A stretch of 64,000 nt of DNA from Nitrospira_D sp019636945 (GCF_047338595.1 NZ_JBLFBO010000006.1:145102-209101), one strand, 5' to 3'; positions 10,625 through 20,372 are shown, counted from the stretch's first letter. Program-made: numbers and translations. The notes: generated from the sequence alone by a model not told the origin.

Positions 10625-13274
10625 GACCACGCTCAGTCCTCTCATGCGCCAGTTCCGAGACATCAAGCAGGGATACCCTGATGCGATTTTATTTTTTCGT
10701 GTCGGAGATTTTTATGAGATGTTTTACGAAGACGCCGTAGAGGCGTCTCGACTTCTCTCCATTGCCTTGACGTCCCGAGACAAGAATAGTCCTCATCCAA
10801 TCCCGTTGTGCGGCATCCCGTATCATTCGGCGACCGGCTACATCGCGAAATTACTCGGTGCCGGACGATTGGTCGCCTTATGTGAGCAAGTGGAGGACCC
10901 CAAGTCCGCCAAGGGCCTTGTGAAGCGCGAGGTCGTCCGACTGTATACGCCAGGTACGTTGGTGGACACCGAGTTCCTGATCCCAGGAGAGCTCAACTAT
11001 CTGGCTGCCATCTCCGTTCATCCCGATGCTGACTTTGGTGAACGGATTGGGCTTGCCAGCCTCGAGGTGTCGACCGGGGAGTTCTGGTTGATGGAGTTTC
11101 GAGGGTCACAGGCGGTGAGCCAGGCTCTGAATGAACTGTCTCGACTGGATCCCCGGGAGCTGATCTTCCCAACGGGCCTCGATAGCCGGAGCCTGCAATG
11201 GATCAGGCAGATCGCGGGGCCGCGCTTGTGTGAACGTCCGGTCGCTCCATTTGAACCACAACGTGCCACACAAATATTGACGAGCCATTTCCACTGCAAC
11301 TCGCTGGAGAGTCTCGGATGTCAGGGACTCCCAGCGGCCCTCGGCGCAGCCGGCGCGGTACTGGACTATTTCCGTGAGACGCAGCCGACCGTCCCTCTAG
11401 ATCACATCCGCCGATTATCTATTCGTGGGAACAACGAGATCATGCATCTCGATGGGACGACCATTCGAAATCTGGAACTCCTGAAACCTTTGTCTGCCAA
11501 GGAGCAGACGGATGTAACCGGCCCCGTAACGCTGTTGTCCGTGTTGGACCACACGGTCACCGCAATGGGATGTCGGCTGTTGCGTCAGTGGTTGGTGATG
11601 CCTTTGTTGCGTTGTGAGCTCATCGAAGCACGTCTTAATGCGGTCGAGGAACTTAAAGACAGCTTGTTTGTACGAACCTCCTTGCGCAGGGCATTGCGGG
11701 AGGTCCAGGACATTGCACGCTTGGGCACGCGTATCACACTGGGCTTAGCAAATCCACGCGAATTGCTGGCGCTCAAGCAGTCTCTTTCGGCACTCCCTGA
11801 AATCTCCTCCCAACTGGCATTACTTCGCAGCCAACTGCTGGTCGAATCTTTCGAGACATGGGATCAGGCTGAGGATCTGTACGATCTGATAGAACGAGCG
11901 ATCCGCCCTGATGCCCCCCTCTCCTTACGTGACGGGAATATCATCCAAGAAGGCTATGCCCCTGAGATCGATGAACTTCGAAAAGCCAGCAAGGAGGGGA
12001 AGGAATGGATTGCCGCGCTGGAAGGTCGTGAGCGCGAGCGCACCGGAATAGAGTCGTTGAAGGTTCGTTACAATCAGGTGTTCGGCTATTACATTGAAAT
12101 CACCAAAGCCAACCTGGCCCGGGTGCCGCCGGACTACATTCGGAAGCAAACACTCGTCAATGCAGAGCGGTTTACAACGGCCGAGCTACAAGAACTCGAG
12201 GAGCGAGTGATCGGTGCCGATGTGAAACTCCTCGCCTCCGAACAGGAAGCCTTCACGGCGCTTCGCTCCCGGCTGGCAACAGAGACCCATCGGTTGGATA
12301 GAATGGCGACAGTGTTGGCTCTGGTTGATGTCCTAGCCGGTTTGGCTGAAGCATCGGCCCTCTATCGCTATGCAAAGCCGACCGTGACGGATGGCGGTGG
12401 CATAACGATTAGAGAAGGCCGACATCCCGTCGTCGAACGACTCTGTCACGATTCGGTGTTTGTACCGAACGACACGACTCTTGATCTTGGAACCGAGCGG
12501 CTCCTCATCATGACAGGCCCCAATATGGCGGGAAAGAGCACCTACCTTCGGCAGGTCGCTTTGATCGTGTTAATGGCTCAGGTAGGAAGCTTTGTCCCCG
12601 CAACAGAGGCTCACATCGGTTTGGCTGATCGCATTTTCACCAGAGTCGGTGCATCTGACAATCTTGCCGGAGGGCAAAGTACCTTCATGGTCGAAATGGT
12701 GGAGACCGCGAATATTCTCCGGAATGCCACACAACGGAGCCTGCTCTTACTGGATGAAATCGGTCGCGGGACCAGCACCTACGATGGTCTCAGCCTTGCG
12801 TGGGCCATTGCGGAGTATATCCATGACTGTACCAAGTTGGGTGCGCGCACACTTTTTGCCACACACTATCACGAGATGACTCAACTGGAGTCTCAACGTA
12901 TCGGGATTAGGAACTATCGCGTGGCGGTCCAGGAATGCGATGGCGACATCGTCTTTCTGAGAAAGATCATCGCCGGGAAGGCTGACCGCAGTTATGGCAT
13001 TCACGTGGCTAAACTGGCAGGCCTTCCGCAGGAGGTGGTTAGCCGCGCCCAAGCAGTCTTGTCACAACTTGAGCGACCTGAGGCGTCCCCTACCGTCTCC
13101 GCGTCGGATCCGCCACGACAATCTGCCCAGACTCTTCCGCAGCCTCACCCGCTGATAGAAGAAGTGAAACAGATCGATCTATTTTCCATCACGCCGCTCG
13201 ATGCGCTCAATCGACTCGCCGAGCTGCAACGGATGGCGAGAACGGATCCAAGCGAACAATCGGGGAATCAATAA
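10617..13274 (+). CDS. mutS: DNA mismatch repair ATPase
   Basis: Recognises base mismatches and small loops and starts mismatch repair. The 885-residue protein has the complete MutS1 order: N-terminal mismatch-binding domain with the GDFYEMF wedge motif (about residues 27-33), connector, core/lever and clamp, then the C-terminal ABC ATPase with Walker A GPNMAGKSTYLRQ and Walker B LLLDEIGRGTSTYDG. The ATG lies inside the end of the LapA-like gene (8-nt overlap). No mutL is in the window. Nothing indicates a MutS2 or truncated paralogue. Confidence 0.97.
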   Translation: MSETTLSPLMRQFRDIKQGYPDAILFFRVGDFYEMFYEDAVEASRLLSIALTSRDKNSPHPIPLCGIPYHSATGYIAKLLGAGRLVALCEQVEDPKSAKGLVKREVVRLYTPGTLVDTEFLIPGELNYLAAISVHPDADFGERIGLASLEVSTGEFWLMEFRGSQAVSQALNELSRLDPRELIFPTGLDSRSLQWIRQIAGPRLCERPVAPFEPQRATQILTSHFHCNSLESLGCQGLPAALGAAGAVLDYFRETQPTVPLDHIRRLSIRGNNEIMHLDGTTIRNLELLKPLSAKEQTDVTGPVTLLSVLDHTVTAMGCRLLRQWLVMPLLRCELIEARLNAVEELKDSLFVRTSLRRALREVQDIARLGTRITLGLANPRELLALKQSLSALPEISSQLALLRSQLLVESFETWDQAEDLYDLIERAIRPDAPLSLRDGNIIQEGYAPEIDELRKASKEGKEWIAALEGRERERTGIESLKVRYNQVFGYYIEITKANLARVPPDYIRKQTLVNAERFTTAELQELEERVIGADVKLLASEQEAFTALRSRLATETHRLDRMATVLALVDVLAGLAEASALYRYAKPTVTDGGGITIREGRHPVVERLCHDSVFVPNDTTLDLGTERLLIMTGPNMAGKSTYLRQVALIVLMAQVGSFVPATEAHIGLADRIFTRVGASDNLAGGQSTFMVEMVETANILRNATQRSLLLLDEIGRGTSTYDGLSLAWAIAEYIHDCTKLGARTLFATHYHEMTQLESQRIGIRNYRVAVQECDGDIVFLRKIIAGKADRSYGIHVAKLAGLPQEVVSRAQAVLSQLERPEASPTVSASDPPRQSAQTLPQPHPLIEEVKQIDLFSITPLDALNRLAELQRMARTDPSEQSGNQ

Positions 13275-13480
13275 TTCTACCGTCTGCACGCTCTCATTCC
13301 AGAATTACCCCACGAGATACAGGCCATGGCGTGCTTTATCGGGGACTGTTGATCCCGTTTATCCTTCCACTGCCAGTTCCGACCAACTGCACACCCTAAC
13401 TCGTTACAGGACCTCGGAAAACCTTACATCGTAATTGGAGCTATGGACCGTGCTGGTGCCCACGAGCATGGAGCCAAGCC

Positions 13481-13522
13481 AAAAAATGACAAGGGCGGCA
13501 CTCCAGGAAGGAATGCCGCCCT
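13481..13522 (-). terminator. Rho-independent terminator after the exported-protein pair
   Basis: A 13-bp stem with one mismatch (13492-13504 with 13510-13522, 5-nt loop) is followed on the minus strand by TTGTCATTTTTT. It lies 22 nt past the stop of the gene at 13544. The rest of 13275-13480, downstream of mutS, holds no gene I can support. Confidence 0.8.
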
Positions 13523-13543
13523 CTCTGCTGTTTGATAGCGTTT

Positions 13544-14209
13544 TCAGTGGGCCTGATTATACTGTGCAGTCCATGGGATCAAACCGCCCAGAGTCTTCCC
13601 ACCAGGAAGCATTACATCGTATTGCATGCCGACGTTGCTACCGTCTGGTGTGACGGGAGAAGTATTGAGGCCAGCCTTGGCTTTGTTACAGGTTGACTCG
13701 AATTCGTTTTTCCCGGCGCATTCCTTGAGTCGAAGCGCGGACATGCTTAGAGGTTTGCCCATTGTGCCGGATACTTCGGGAATCCTCTTCACCGCAGAAA
13801 TGACACGATGGTTCTGTTCTGTTTCGGTCGCGACAAACTCAATTAAATCTGTCGTACTGCCTGGTGGAACTTCCTTTGCCGCAGCCGGTCCTGCATGAGG
13901 GCGGCCCATTTTCTGCAGCTCTTGCCAGGCTGATTTCTCGGCATAAAACTTTAAATTCTTACCGGGGTGAACTTTCTGCCAATACAACCCACTCTCTGCA
14001 TTGCCACCGAACACGGCCACATTGATCCAGACCGCTTCATCGTACGGGTCTAGCACAATCACTCGCCCCTGGATCGTGGTGGGCTTGCTCATGTCGCCCC
14101 ATTCGAAGCGCTCTTGAAATGACTCAATGGCCGAGGCGCCCGACCCCAGACCCGCTACGAGGGCCACGGCTGCCAGGATGGCTCCACCTTGCTTCTTAAC
14201 CTTCATCAT
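13544..14209 (-). CDS. Exported protein of unknown function (first of a pair)
   Basis: A 221-residue protein with a Sec signal peptide (basic start MMKVKKQ, hydrophobic core, likely cleavage after GASA near residue 29). I recognise no family. The mature part has two cysteines in KECAGKNEFESTC and a Gly/Pro-rich C-terminus. The segment TTIQGRVIVLDPYDEAVWINVAVFG echoes KTLQGRVWSQWADNPDGELLF of the neighbour upstream, so the two may share an N-terminal module. ATG at 14209, with GGAGG 5 nt upstream, is preferred over the in-frame GTG at 14224, which overlaps that ribosome site. A good terminator follows. Confidence 0.75.
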   Translation of the reverse strand: MMKVKKQGGAILAAVALVAGLGSGASAIESFQERFEWGDMSKPTTIQGRVIVLDPYDEAVWINVAVFGGNAESGLYWQKVHPGKNLKFYAEKSAWQELQKMGRPHAGPAAAKEVPPGSTTDLIEFVATETEQNHRVISAVKRIPEVSGTMGKPLSMSALRLKECAGKNEFESTCNKAKAGLNTSPVTPDGSNVGMQYDVMLPGGKTLGGLIPWTAQYNQAH

Positions 14210-14248
14210 CGCGTCCTCCTTCACAACAACGTGCTGGACTAAGAGTGG

Positions 14249-14764
14249 CTAGTCTTTCAGTATTTTGAAGCCGGTGATTGTTCGGCCGTCGAGGGTGACC
14301 TCCATGGCGACCAATTCCTGCGAGGCCTTGATGATCTTATCCATCAGGGCCTTATCCTTCACGGCAAGCCGAACGGTCGTGGCTGCATGGTACCAGCCGG
14401 AATAGGCCGAGTTCTTCTCGGTTCCCCCGACAAACCCCCATGCACAACAGGTAAAGAGAGGGTCCGGCGGTTTCACATCAAGCATGGTTGATGATCGACC
14501 ACCCGCGTCTCCGGATCCTTGCTCGCCGGAATTCCAATACTGAATCCCGAACAACAGCTCTCCATCGGGATTATCCGCCCACTGAGACCAGACACGACCT
14601 TGCAGAGTTTTGGCTGGTGGAGCAGCCTTCAGTGGCTTCCCTCCTACAACGTCATCCGCAAGACCAAGGTGTTCGATTGCGCCAGCAGCAAATGAAAATT
14701 CGGCCGCTAGCAAGCCGAAACTGGTACATATGACGGCGGCAGCTAGAATGACAGCCCTTTTCAT
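14249..14764 (-). CDS. Exported protein of unknown function (second of the pair)
   Basis: A 171-residue secreted protein. The signal peptide spans about residues 1-26 (MKRAVILAAAVICTSFG, AAEFSFAA). The mature part has a TLQGRVWSQWADNPDGELL segment similar to its neighbour, an adjacent Cys pair (FTCCAWGF) and a C-terminal hydrophilic helix. No enzyme motif or haem-binding CxxCH is present. The ATG at 14764 is chosen because GGAGGGA lies 6-8 nt upstream; a longer in-frame start at 14797 would place that site inside the gene. Its stop is 39 nt before the downstream partner, so a two-gene transcription unit is likely. Nothing is evident in the 14798-15036 gap. Confidence 0.72.
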   Translation of the reverse strand: MKRAVILAAAVICTSFGLLAAEFSFAAGAIEHLGLADDVVGGKPLKAAPPAKTLQGRVWSQWADNPDGELLFGIQYWNSGEQGSGDAGGRSSTMLDVKPPDPLFTCCAWGFVGGTEKNSAYSGWYHAATTVRLAVKDKALMDKIIKASQELVAMEVTLDGRTITGFKILKD

Positions 14765-15036
14765 ACCTCGTCCCTCCTTCATCAGTTTGATTGTCATTAA
14801 TCTTTATAAGGTGTTGATCACATTCAATCGATCATTGTTGGTGTCGCAACTGACTTCCTAGCGACGCACTCGCACCTTCGATCATTTCCGAATCAAATCA
14901 TGACTCACAAACCAGCATAATTGAGCTGGAACGGTACTGAAACTGAGCTGTCCTGTCAAGGGCATGTTTCCCCACATGCAGCGTCGGCGTTGAAAATACT
15001 ACGAAGAGCAATTGAAAAACAATAGCTTACAAAGTT

Positions 15037-16338
15037 TTATGCTCTTGCACTTCCTCGCGATGAGGTTATCGACAGTGGGAACCGTTGCCTTAGTCCCTCA
15101 ATCTGTCTGGGTGAAAGCGGTCCCAAACCTGTCATCGCCATATTCTCAATCGTAAACAGGCTGCGTGCCACTCGCCTGACCTGTTGTTCCGTCACGGCAT
15201 CAATGTCTGAGATCATTTCCTCCAAGGAGGTGTGAGTGCCGGCGATGAGTTCATCCTTTGCAAGTTTGTTCATACGGCTATGCGAACTCTCCAGGCTCAA
15301 CATCAGACCGCCTTTCATCTGTTCCTTGGTCCGTTGGAGTTCCTCACTGGTTATTCCCCGGCCAGCCATTTTCTGAATCTCTCGATGAATCAGGTCCAGA
15401 ACACGTGCGACCTCTCCGGCTCTGGTTCCGGCATACACGGTGACGGTGCCGGTATCAGAATAACCCGATAAAAATGAATAAATCGAATACGATAACCCAC
15501 GTTTCTCTCTGATTTCTTGGAAGAGTCTCGAACTGACACTGCCTCCTAAGACGCTGTTGATCGCATAAATCACGTATCGGTCCTTGTGACCGGCCGCGAT
15601 CCCTTGCAGTCCCACGCAGAGATGGACCTGCTCCAAGGGTTTTTGCTTCAAGGTCACACCGCCATGCAGTTCAGCCGGCCAACGGGTTCCCGAATCGGTG
15701 GTTTTCGACGCCTGATAGCGTCCAAAGAGTCGGGTCATCATTTTCTCGAGCTTTGATTGATCGAAGTTCCCGGCAACAGCAACGACGATGCCTTCCGGGC
15801 GATAATGCCGATCCATGTACTCGAGGAGATCCTGACGACGAATGTGAAGGATCGTGGATGCCTTCCCAAGGATCGGACGACTCAACGGATGTGTGCCCAT
15901 TACCAACTTGGCATGTAACTCTTGAATGAGATCTTCGGGATCATCTTGCACCATGCGAATTTCTTCGAGCACGACCTGTTTCTCTTTTTCAATTTCCTTC
16001 TGGTGGAGGCGAGAATGCAAGAAGAGATCCGAGAGCAGGTCCAAGGCCTGAGGGAGATGCTGATCAAGAACTTTGACGTAGAAGGTCGTCGTCTCCCGGG
16101 TGGTAAACGCATTCATTTCACCGCCGAGTGCGTCAATTTCACGGGAGATGTCCGTCGCGGACCGTGAGGCCGTTCCCTTGAACAGCATATGCTCGATAAA
16201 GTGAGAATAGCCGGCTTCTTCGGGACGCTCGTCCCGAGAGCCGGCATTCACCCAGAGACCTATGGTGACGGACTTGACGGTCGGGATTTGCTCCGTAACC
16301 AAGCGAATCCCGTTGTTGAGGATGACCTTGCGGTACAA
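15037..16338 (-). CDS. M16-family zinc metallopeptidase
   Basis: A 433-residue single-unit insulinase/processing-peptidase homologue, the YmxG/PqqL-like type commonly placed next to pnp. The inverted zinc motif HFIEH is complete (His46, Glu49, His50), with the distal Glu in the EKEKQVVLEEI helix near residue 120. The C-terminal inactive-half repeat (about 210-425) includes the R/Y substrate segment GLSYSIYSF. No signal peptide is seen, so it is probably cytosolic. It starts 3 nt after the pnp stop and is the last gene of the translation/RNA cluster. The substrate is unknown. Confidence 0.9.
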   Translation of the reverse strand: MYRKVILNNGIRLVTEQIPTVKSVTIGLWVNAGSRDERPEEAGYSHFIEHMLFKGTASRSATDISREIDALGGEMNAFTTRETTTFYVKVLDQHLPQALDLLSDLFLHSRLHQKEIEKEKQVVLEEIRMVQDDPEDLIQELHAKLVMGTHPLSRPILGKASTILHIRRQDLLEYMDRHYRPEGIVVAVAGNFDQSKLEKMMTRLFGRYQASKTTDSGTRWPAELHGGVTLKQKPLEQVHLCVGLQGIAAGHKDRYVIYAINSVLGGSVSSRLFQEIREKRGLSYSIYSFLSGYSDTGTVTVYAGTRAGEVARVLDLIHREIQKMAGRGITSEELQRTKEQMKGGLMLSLESSHSRMNKLAKDELIAGTHTSLEEMISDIDAVTEQQVRRVARSLFTIENMAMTGLGPLSPRQIEGLRQRFPLSITSSRGSARA

Positions 16339-16341
16339 GTG

Positions 16342-18459
16342 TTAGCCACCCGCTGGATCTGGTGCACCGCTGGTGGTCGGTGCCGGCATCGTTTCTTTTC
16401 GACTAAGACGGATTTTCCCCTGCTTATCGATTTCAAGCACTTTGACCAGAATTTGGTCCCCTTCGGCCACTTCATCTGAAACTGACTTCACACGATGATG
16501 GGCGAGTTGAGAGATATGCACGAGTCCATCCGTGCCCGGCAAGACTTCGACGAAGGCGCCGAAGTCCATGATCTTTCTCACAGTCCCGGAATACACCTTC
16601 CCGACTTCAACTTCCTCGGTCAGACGGTTGATGATGTCCTTGGCTTTCTGCAGCGATTCTCCGTCCGATGATGCGATCGTGACAATGCCGCTGTCTTCAA
16701 CACTGATCTTGACGCCACAATCGGCTTGAATCCCACGAATCGTCTTCCCCCCCTGCCCGATGATATCCCGTATTTTGTCCTGTTTGACCTTCATCGTGTG
16801 GATACGAGGTGCGAAGGGCGAGAGGTCCGTGCGTGGTCCCTGGAGCGCGTTCGACATACGGCTCAGAATGTGGAGGCGCCCCGATCGAGCTTGTTCCAAC
16901 GCCTGCTGCATTAAGGCAGTGGTAATCCCGCCGATCTTGATGTCCATTTGTAACGCCGTCACCCCGTTCTTCGTCCCGCACACTTTGAAATCCATATCAC
17001 CCAAGTGATCTTCAAGACCGAGAATGTCGGACAAGATGATGACATCGTTTCCTTCCTTAATGAGCCCCATCGCAATTCCGGCGACCGGTTCTTTGATCGG
17101 AACACCCGCGTCCATCATCGCCAATGTTCCCCCACAAACCGTGGCCATCGAGGAAGACCCATTAGATTCGAGAATCTCGGACACAATGCGCAGGGTGTAC
17201 GGGAACACATCTTTAGTGGGAATGACAGGCTTCAACGCCCGTTCCGCCAATGCACCGTGGCCGACCTCACGTCTGCCGGGTGAGCGAAGCGGTCTCGCTT
17301 CTCCAACACTGAAAGGAGGAAAATTGTAATGCAACATGAATGTACGGGTATACTCGCCTTCCAACGCATCAATCCGCTGCTCATCGTCCGTCGTTCCGAG
17401 CGTCACAACGGCCAAGCTTTGGGTTTCTCCGCGAGTAAAGATGGCTGAACCATGTGCGCGCGGCAAGGCGCCGACTTCACAGGTGATCGGCCGGATATCG
17501 GATGGCCCGCGTCCGTCCGCCCGTGACTGCTTCTCCAAAATCATTTTCCGGACTTCCGTGTATTCCAGCTGATGAAAGACTATTTTGACATGCCGCTCGC
17601 GTGACGCGTCTTCCGGTTTCTGGAGCTTCTGAATGGTCTCTGCCAGGATCTGATCCAATCGCTCCTGCCGCGCACTCTTGTTGGAAATCATGATGGCATC
17701 ACGAATCGGCTGAGCCACCAACGACTTAATCTCCGCCTGCAGCGCGGCATCGATCGACTCCTGTACGACCTCTCGCTTGACGCGCCCGACCTTCTTCGCT
17801 AATTCATCGATCTTCCGAACGATCTTTTTGATTTCATTGTGCGCCAATTCCAGCGCCTGCAGCATGGTTTGTTCCGAAAGCTCATTCGCACCCGCCTCCA
17901 CCATCATGACCGCATCGGCCGTCCCGGCCACCACAAGATGGAGGTCGCTTTGTTCCATCGCTTCGAGATCGGGATTGACGACGAGCTGCCCGTTAATACA
18001 GCCGATCTTGACTCCGGCGACGGGTCCGTTGAATGGAATATTGGACACGGCCAGGGCAGCCGAGGCAGCAGTAATGCCGATGACGTCGGACGAACCCGTC
18101 TTGTCTGCGGAGAGAACCGAGGTAATGACCTGGGTTTCGAAATAGAACCCTTCGGGGAAGAGCGGACGGAGAGGACGATCGATCAATCGGCTGGTCAAGA
18201 CCTCTTTCTCTGCCGGTCGACCTTCGCGTTTAAAATAGCCTCCTGGAATCTTGCCGGCCGCATAGGCTTTTTCTTGGTAGTCGACCGTCAACGGAAGGAA
18301 GTCGATCCCGGGCTTTGCCGTTTGCGCCGAAACAGCGGTGGCCAGAACGACCGTATCACCGTACGAGGCCCAAATCGAACCATCGGCTTGTTTCGCGACG
18401 CGACCGGTTTCAAGCCGAAGCGTACGACCGGCAACTTCTACCTCTACAACATGTATCAT
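16342..18459 (-). CDS. pnp: Polyribonucleotide nucleotidyltransferase (PNPase)
   Basis: Phosphorolytic 3'-5' exoribonuclease of the degradosome. The 705-residue protein shows both RNase PH-like core domains (about 1-230 and 310-545), a KH domain with the GxxG loop IIGQGGKTIRGIQ (about 565-580) and a C-terminal S1 domain (about 620-690, KVYSGTVRKIMDFGAFVEVLPG). The ATG at 18459 has GAGGAG 7 nt upstream. The 219-nt gap to rpsO contains a long-range inverted repeat that could serve as an autoregulatory leader, as known for E. coli pnp. The downstream M16 gene is 3 nt away. Confidence 0.97.
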   Translation of the reverse strand: MIHVVEVEVAGRTLRLETGRVAKQADGSIWASYGDTVVLATAVSAQTAKPGIDFLPLTVDYQEKAYAAGKIPGGYFKREGRPAEKEVLTSRLIDRPLRPLFPEGFYFETQVITSVLSADKTGSSDVIGITAASAALAVSNIPFNGPVAGVKIGCINGQLVVNPDLEAMEQSDLHLVVAGTADAVMMVEAGANELSEQTMLQALELAHNEIKKIVRKIDELAKKVGRVKREVVQESIDAALQAEIKSLVAQPIRDAIMISNKSARQERLDQILAETIQKLQKPEDASRERHVKIVFHQLEYTEVRKMILEKQSRADGRGPSDIRPITCEVGALPRAHGSAIFTRGETQSLAVVTLGTTDDEQRIDALEGEYTRTFMLHYNFPPFSVGEARPLRSPGRREVGHGALAERALKPVIPTKDVFPYTLRIVSEILESNGSSSMATVCGGTLAMMDAGVPIKEPVAGIAMGLIKEGNDVIILSDILGLEDHLGDMDFKVCGTKNGVTALQMDIKIGGITTALMQQALEQARSGRLHILSRMSNALQGPRTDLSPFAPRIHTMKVKQDKIRDIIGQGGKTIRGIQADCGVKISVEDSGIVTIASSDGESLQKAKDIINRLTEEVEVGKVYSGTVRKIMDFGAFVEVLPGTDGLVHISQLAHHRVKSVSDEVAEGDQILVKVLEIDKQGKIRLSRKETMPAPTTSGAPDPAGG

Positions 18460-18478
18460 CTATGGTCTCCTCTGGTTA

Positions 18479-18629
18479 GGTCCACAGATGCCCACTGAGA
18501 TGCGCTCTGGTCGACGCGCCTCGCCGCTCAGCCGAGCACGCGAATGGGCAATGCGTCTGAGATCCATTGCCGGACGATTTCCCCGGACAGTGGAGGAACA
18601 GGGCGCATGTCGGTGTTCATCTGTGGGAC
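18479..18629 (-). promoter_or_regulatory. Candidate structured leader of pnp
   Basis: Two arms in the rpsO-pnp gap can pair: 18479-18495 and 18612-18629. They share CCACAGATG/CATCTGTGG plus flanking GTC and CAC pairs, with one bulged base and a 2-nt mismatch. The 3' arm ends about 20 nt before the pnp ATG, so the stem would bracket roughly 115 nt of leader. In E. coli, RNase III cleavage of a pnp leader duplex followed by PNPase action gives autoregulation. Similarity of mechanism here is inference. Confidence 0.4.
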
Positions 18630-18678
18630 ATGCGAGTCATGCGTTGGCGCCGGTCCACGCCATTCTTGGAACGACCGG

Positions 18679-18948
18679 TTACTTGCGTATACCGAGGCGA
18701 TCGATAATGGCTCGGTAACGAGCGTCATCCACTCCGCGAAGATAGTCCAATAACCGACGCCGCCGTCCGACCAATTGCAACAACCCACGCCGCGAGTGAT
18801 GATCTTTCTTGTGGGTCTTGAAATGCTCGGTCAGATAGGTGATTCGATTCGTCAAGACCGCTATTTGAACTTCGGGAGAGCCGGAATCTTTTTCGTGCTG
18901 TTGATATTGCTGAATCAGTGTTGCTTTTGCTTCCTTCAATAACGCCAT
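18679..18948 (-). CDS. rpsO: 30S ribosomal protein S15
   Basis: An 89-residue protein matching S15 over its full length: GSPEVQIAVLTNRI, LTEHFKTHKKDHHSRRGLL and the basic GRRRRLLDYLR helix that binds 16S rRNA. The ATG at 18948 has AAGGAG upstream. It sits between truB (16 nt upstream) and pnp, the usual arrangement. In other bacteria S15 represses its own mRNA through a leader structure. I saw no obvious leader in the short gap to truB. Confidence 0.97.
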   Translation of the reverse strand: MALLKEAKATLIQQYQQHEKDSGSPEVQIAVLTNRITYLTEHFKTHKKDHHSRRGLLQLVGRRRRLLDYLRGVDDARYRAIIDRLGIRK

Positions 18949-18964
18949 AACTACTCCTTCTCCA

Positions 18965-19915
18965 TTAATGACTCGATAGACTCAATACTTTACGTACCTT
19001 AATCGATCCAAGACCGGTCTGATCATGAATTCCGATCGCCAACAGTCGCCCAGCCTCATCCTTCAGTCGTACGTTGCCCGCCCTCAGGGAAGAGAGAGAC
19101 TGCCCGTTCCCAATCGGAAACACGGGTGTCCCGTGTAAAACCCGTTCGGCCTGCTCCCCGTTGACGACCACCGCAGGAAGCTCGAAGAGGAGTTCGTCCA
19201 GCGAAAGAAAGTGCGGCGCGAGAGTCTGCGCCTCAAGGTGAGAGGCGACTTGCTCGACCGTTAATGCATGCTCGATCGACAGTGGCCCCACACGGCGCCG
19301 TTCCAGCGCCAACAGGTGTCCCCCGACACCTAAGGCCTGACCAATATCGGCGCAGAGCGTGCGCACATACGTGCCTTTTGAGCAGACAACGCGCAGCGTT
19401 GCATCCCGGCCATCAAAGGATATGAGTTCCAATGTATGTATCACAATAGAACGTTCAGCCCGGTCAATCGTCTTGCCGGCCCTGGCGGCCTTGTAGAGTC
19501 GTTGTCCTCCGACCTTCACTGCTGAATACATCGGCGGCAGTTGTCGTTGATTGCCACGGAATCCGGTGAGCGCCGCCTGAAGATCGCCTTCCGTGATTCC
19601 ACGTGGGTCACTGCTGGCCAACAGCCGACCGGTTGCATCCTGCGTATCCGTCGTCTCTCCAAGCCGCAACTGAGCTCGGTACTCCTTATCCCAATCAACC
19701 AGGTATTCAGCAATTCTTGTGGCTCGCCCCACTAGAATCGGTAAAACGCCTGTGGCACTGGGATCTAATGTTCCGGCATGCCCGACTTTGCTTTCTTTCA
19801 GCAGGGCCCGAACCTTTGCCACGACATCGTGCGACGTCCATCCGGCTTCTTTGTGAACAACAAGAACACCCTCTTGAGACACCCTCTGCTGAAGCATCGT
19901 GGTGGCGCTGGTCAT
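18965..19915 (-). CDS. truB: tRNA pseudouridine-55 synthase
   Basis: Converts U55 to pseudouridine in the T-loop of tRNAs. A 316-residue protein with the catalytic motif GHAGTLDPSATGVLP (catalytic Asp near residue 48), KEYRAQLRLGETTDTQDATG, and a C-terminal PUA-like domain (about 230-310). An extension of about 18 residues precedes VLVVHKEAGWTSHDVV. It starts 4 nt after the rbfA stop and belongs to the rimP-to-pnp transcription unit. Catalytic and tRNA-binding motifs all look intact. Confidence 0.96.
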   Translation of the reverse strand: MTSATTMLQQRVSQEGVLVVHKEAGWTSHDVVAKVRALLKESKVGHAGTLDPSATGVLPILVGRATRIAEYLVDWDKEYRAQLRLGETTDTQDATGRLLASSDPRGITEGDLQAALTGFRGNQRQLPPMYSAVKVGGQRLYKAARAGKTIDRAERSIVIHTLELISFDGRDATLRVVCSKGTYVRTLCADIGQALGVGGHLLALERRRVGPLSIEHALTVEQVASHLEAQTLAPHFLSLDELLFELPAVVVNGEQAERVLHGTPVFPIGNGQSLSSLRAGNVRLKDEAGRLLAIGIHDQTGLGSIKVRKVLSLSSH

Positions 19916-19919
19916 CGCG

Positions 19920-20330
19920 TCAAGACCCTGAAATACTCGATCCCTCAGTGGAGTCTTCCGGGAGTTGCCGTTCTCCGTCGGTACTGTGTAATCCCGCCAA
20001 CAACTGGTCGATTCGATTACCCCGTATGCCGCTCACATCCTTCTTGAAGATCACGTCCGGGAGGTAACGGAGCGACAGACGCCGTCCTAACTCAGCCCGT
20101 ACGAACCCACTCGCCTTTGATAGCCCTGTAAAGACTTCGCGCTCAGCCGCGTCCCGCTCCATAGTCGTGACGAAGACATAGGCAATACGCAAATCTCCCG
20201 TGAGTTCGACATCGGTCACCGTGACGCCATGCACCCGAGGATCTTTAATTTTTCGCATGAGAATATCGGCCACTTCCATGCGAATCTGATCGGCAACTCG
20301 ATCCGCCCGTTTGTAGGTTGCCTTAGACAT
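19920..20330 (-). CDS. rbfA: Ribosome-binding factor A
   Basis: Binds the 30S subunit late in assembly and helps 16S rRNA 5' maturation and cold adaptation. The 136-residue KH-like protein opens MSKATYKRADRVADQIRMEVADIL and has the family signature DPRVHGVTVTDVELTGDLRIAYVFV. It ends in LSLRYLPDVIFKKD plus a short acidic, Ser-rich tail. It lies between the DUF503 gene (42 nt upstream) and truB (4 nt downstream), the conserved order. Confidence 0.95.
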   Translation of the reverse strand: MSKATYKRADRVADQIRMEVADILMRKIKDPRVHGVTVTDVELTGDLRIAYVFVTTMERDAAEREVFTGLSKASGFVRAELGRRLSLRYLPDVIFKKDVSGIRGNRIDQLLAGLHSTDGERQLPEDSTEGSSISGS

Positions 20331-20372
20331 TGTAAAATGACGGTCCTCAGCAGCGACTCCATGGACCGAATG

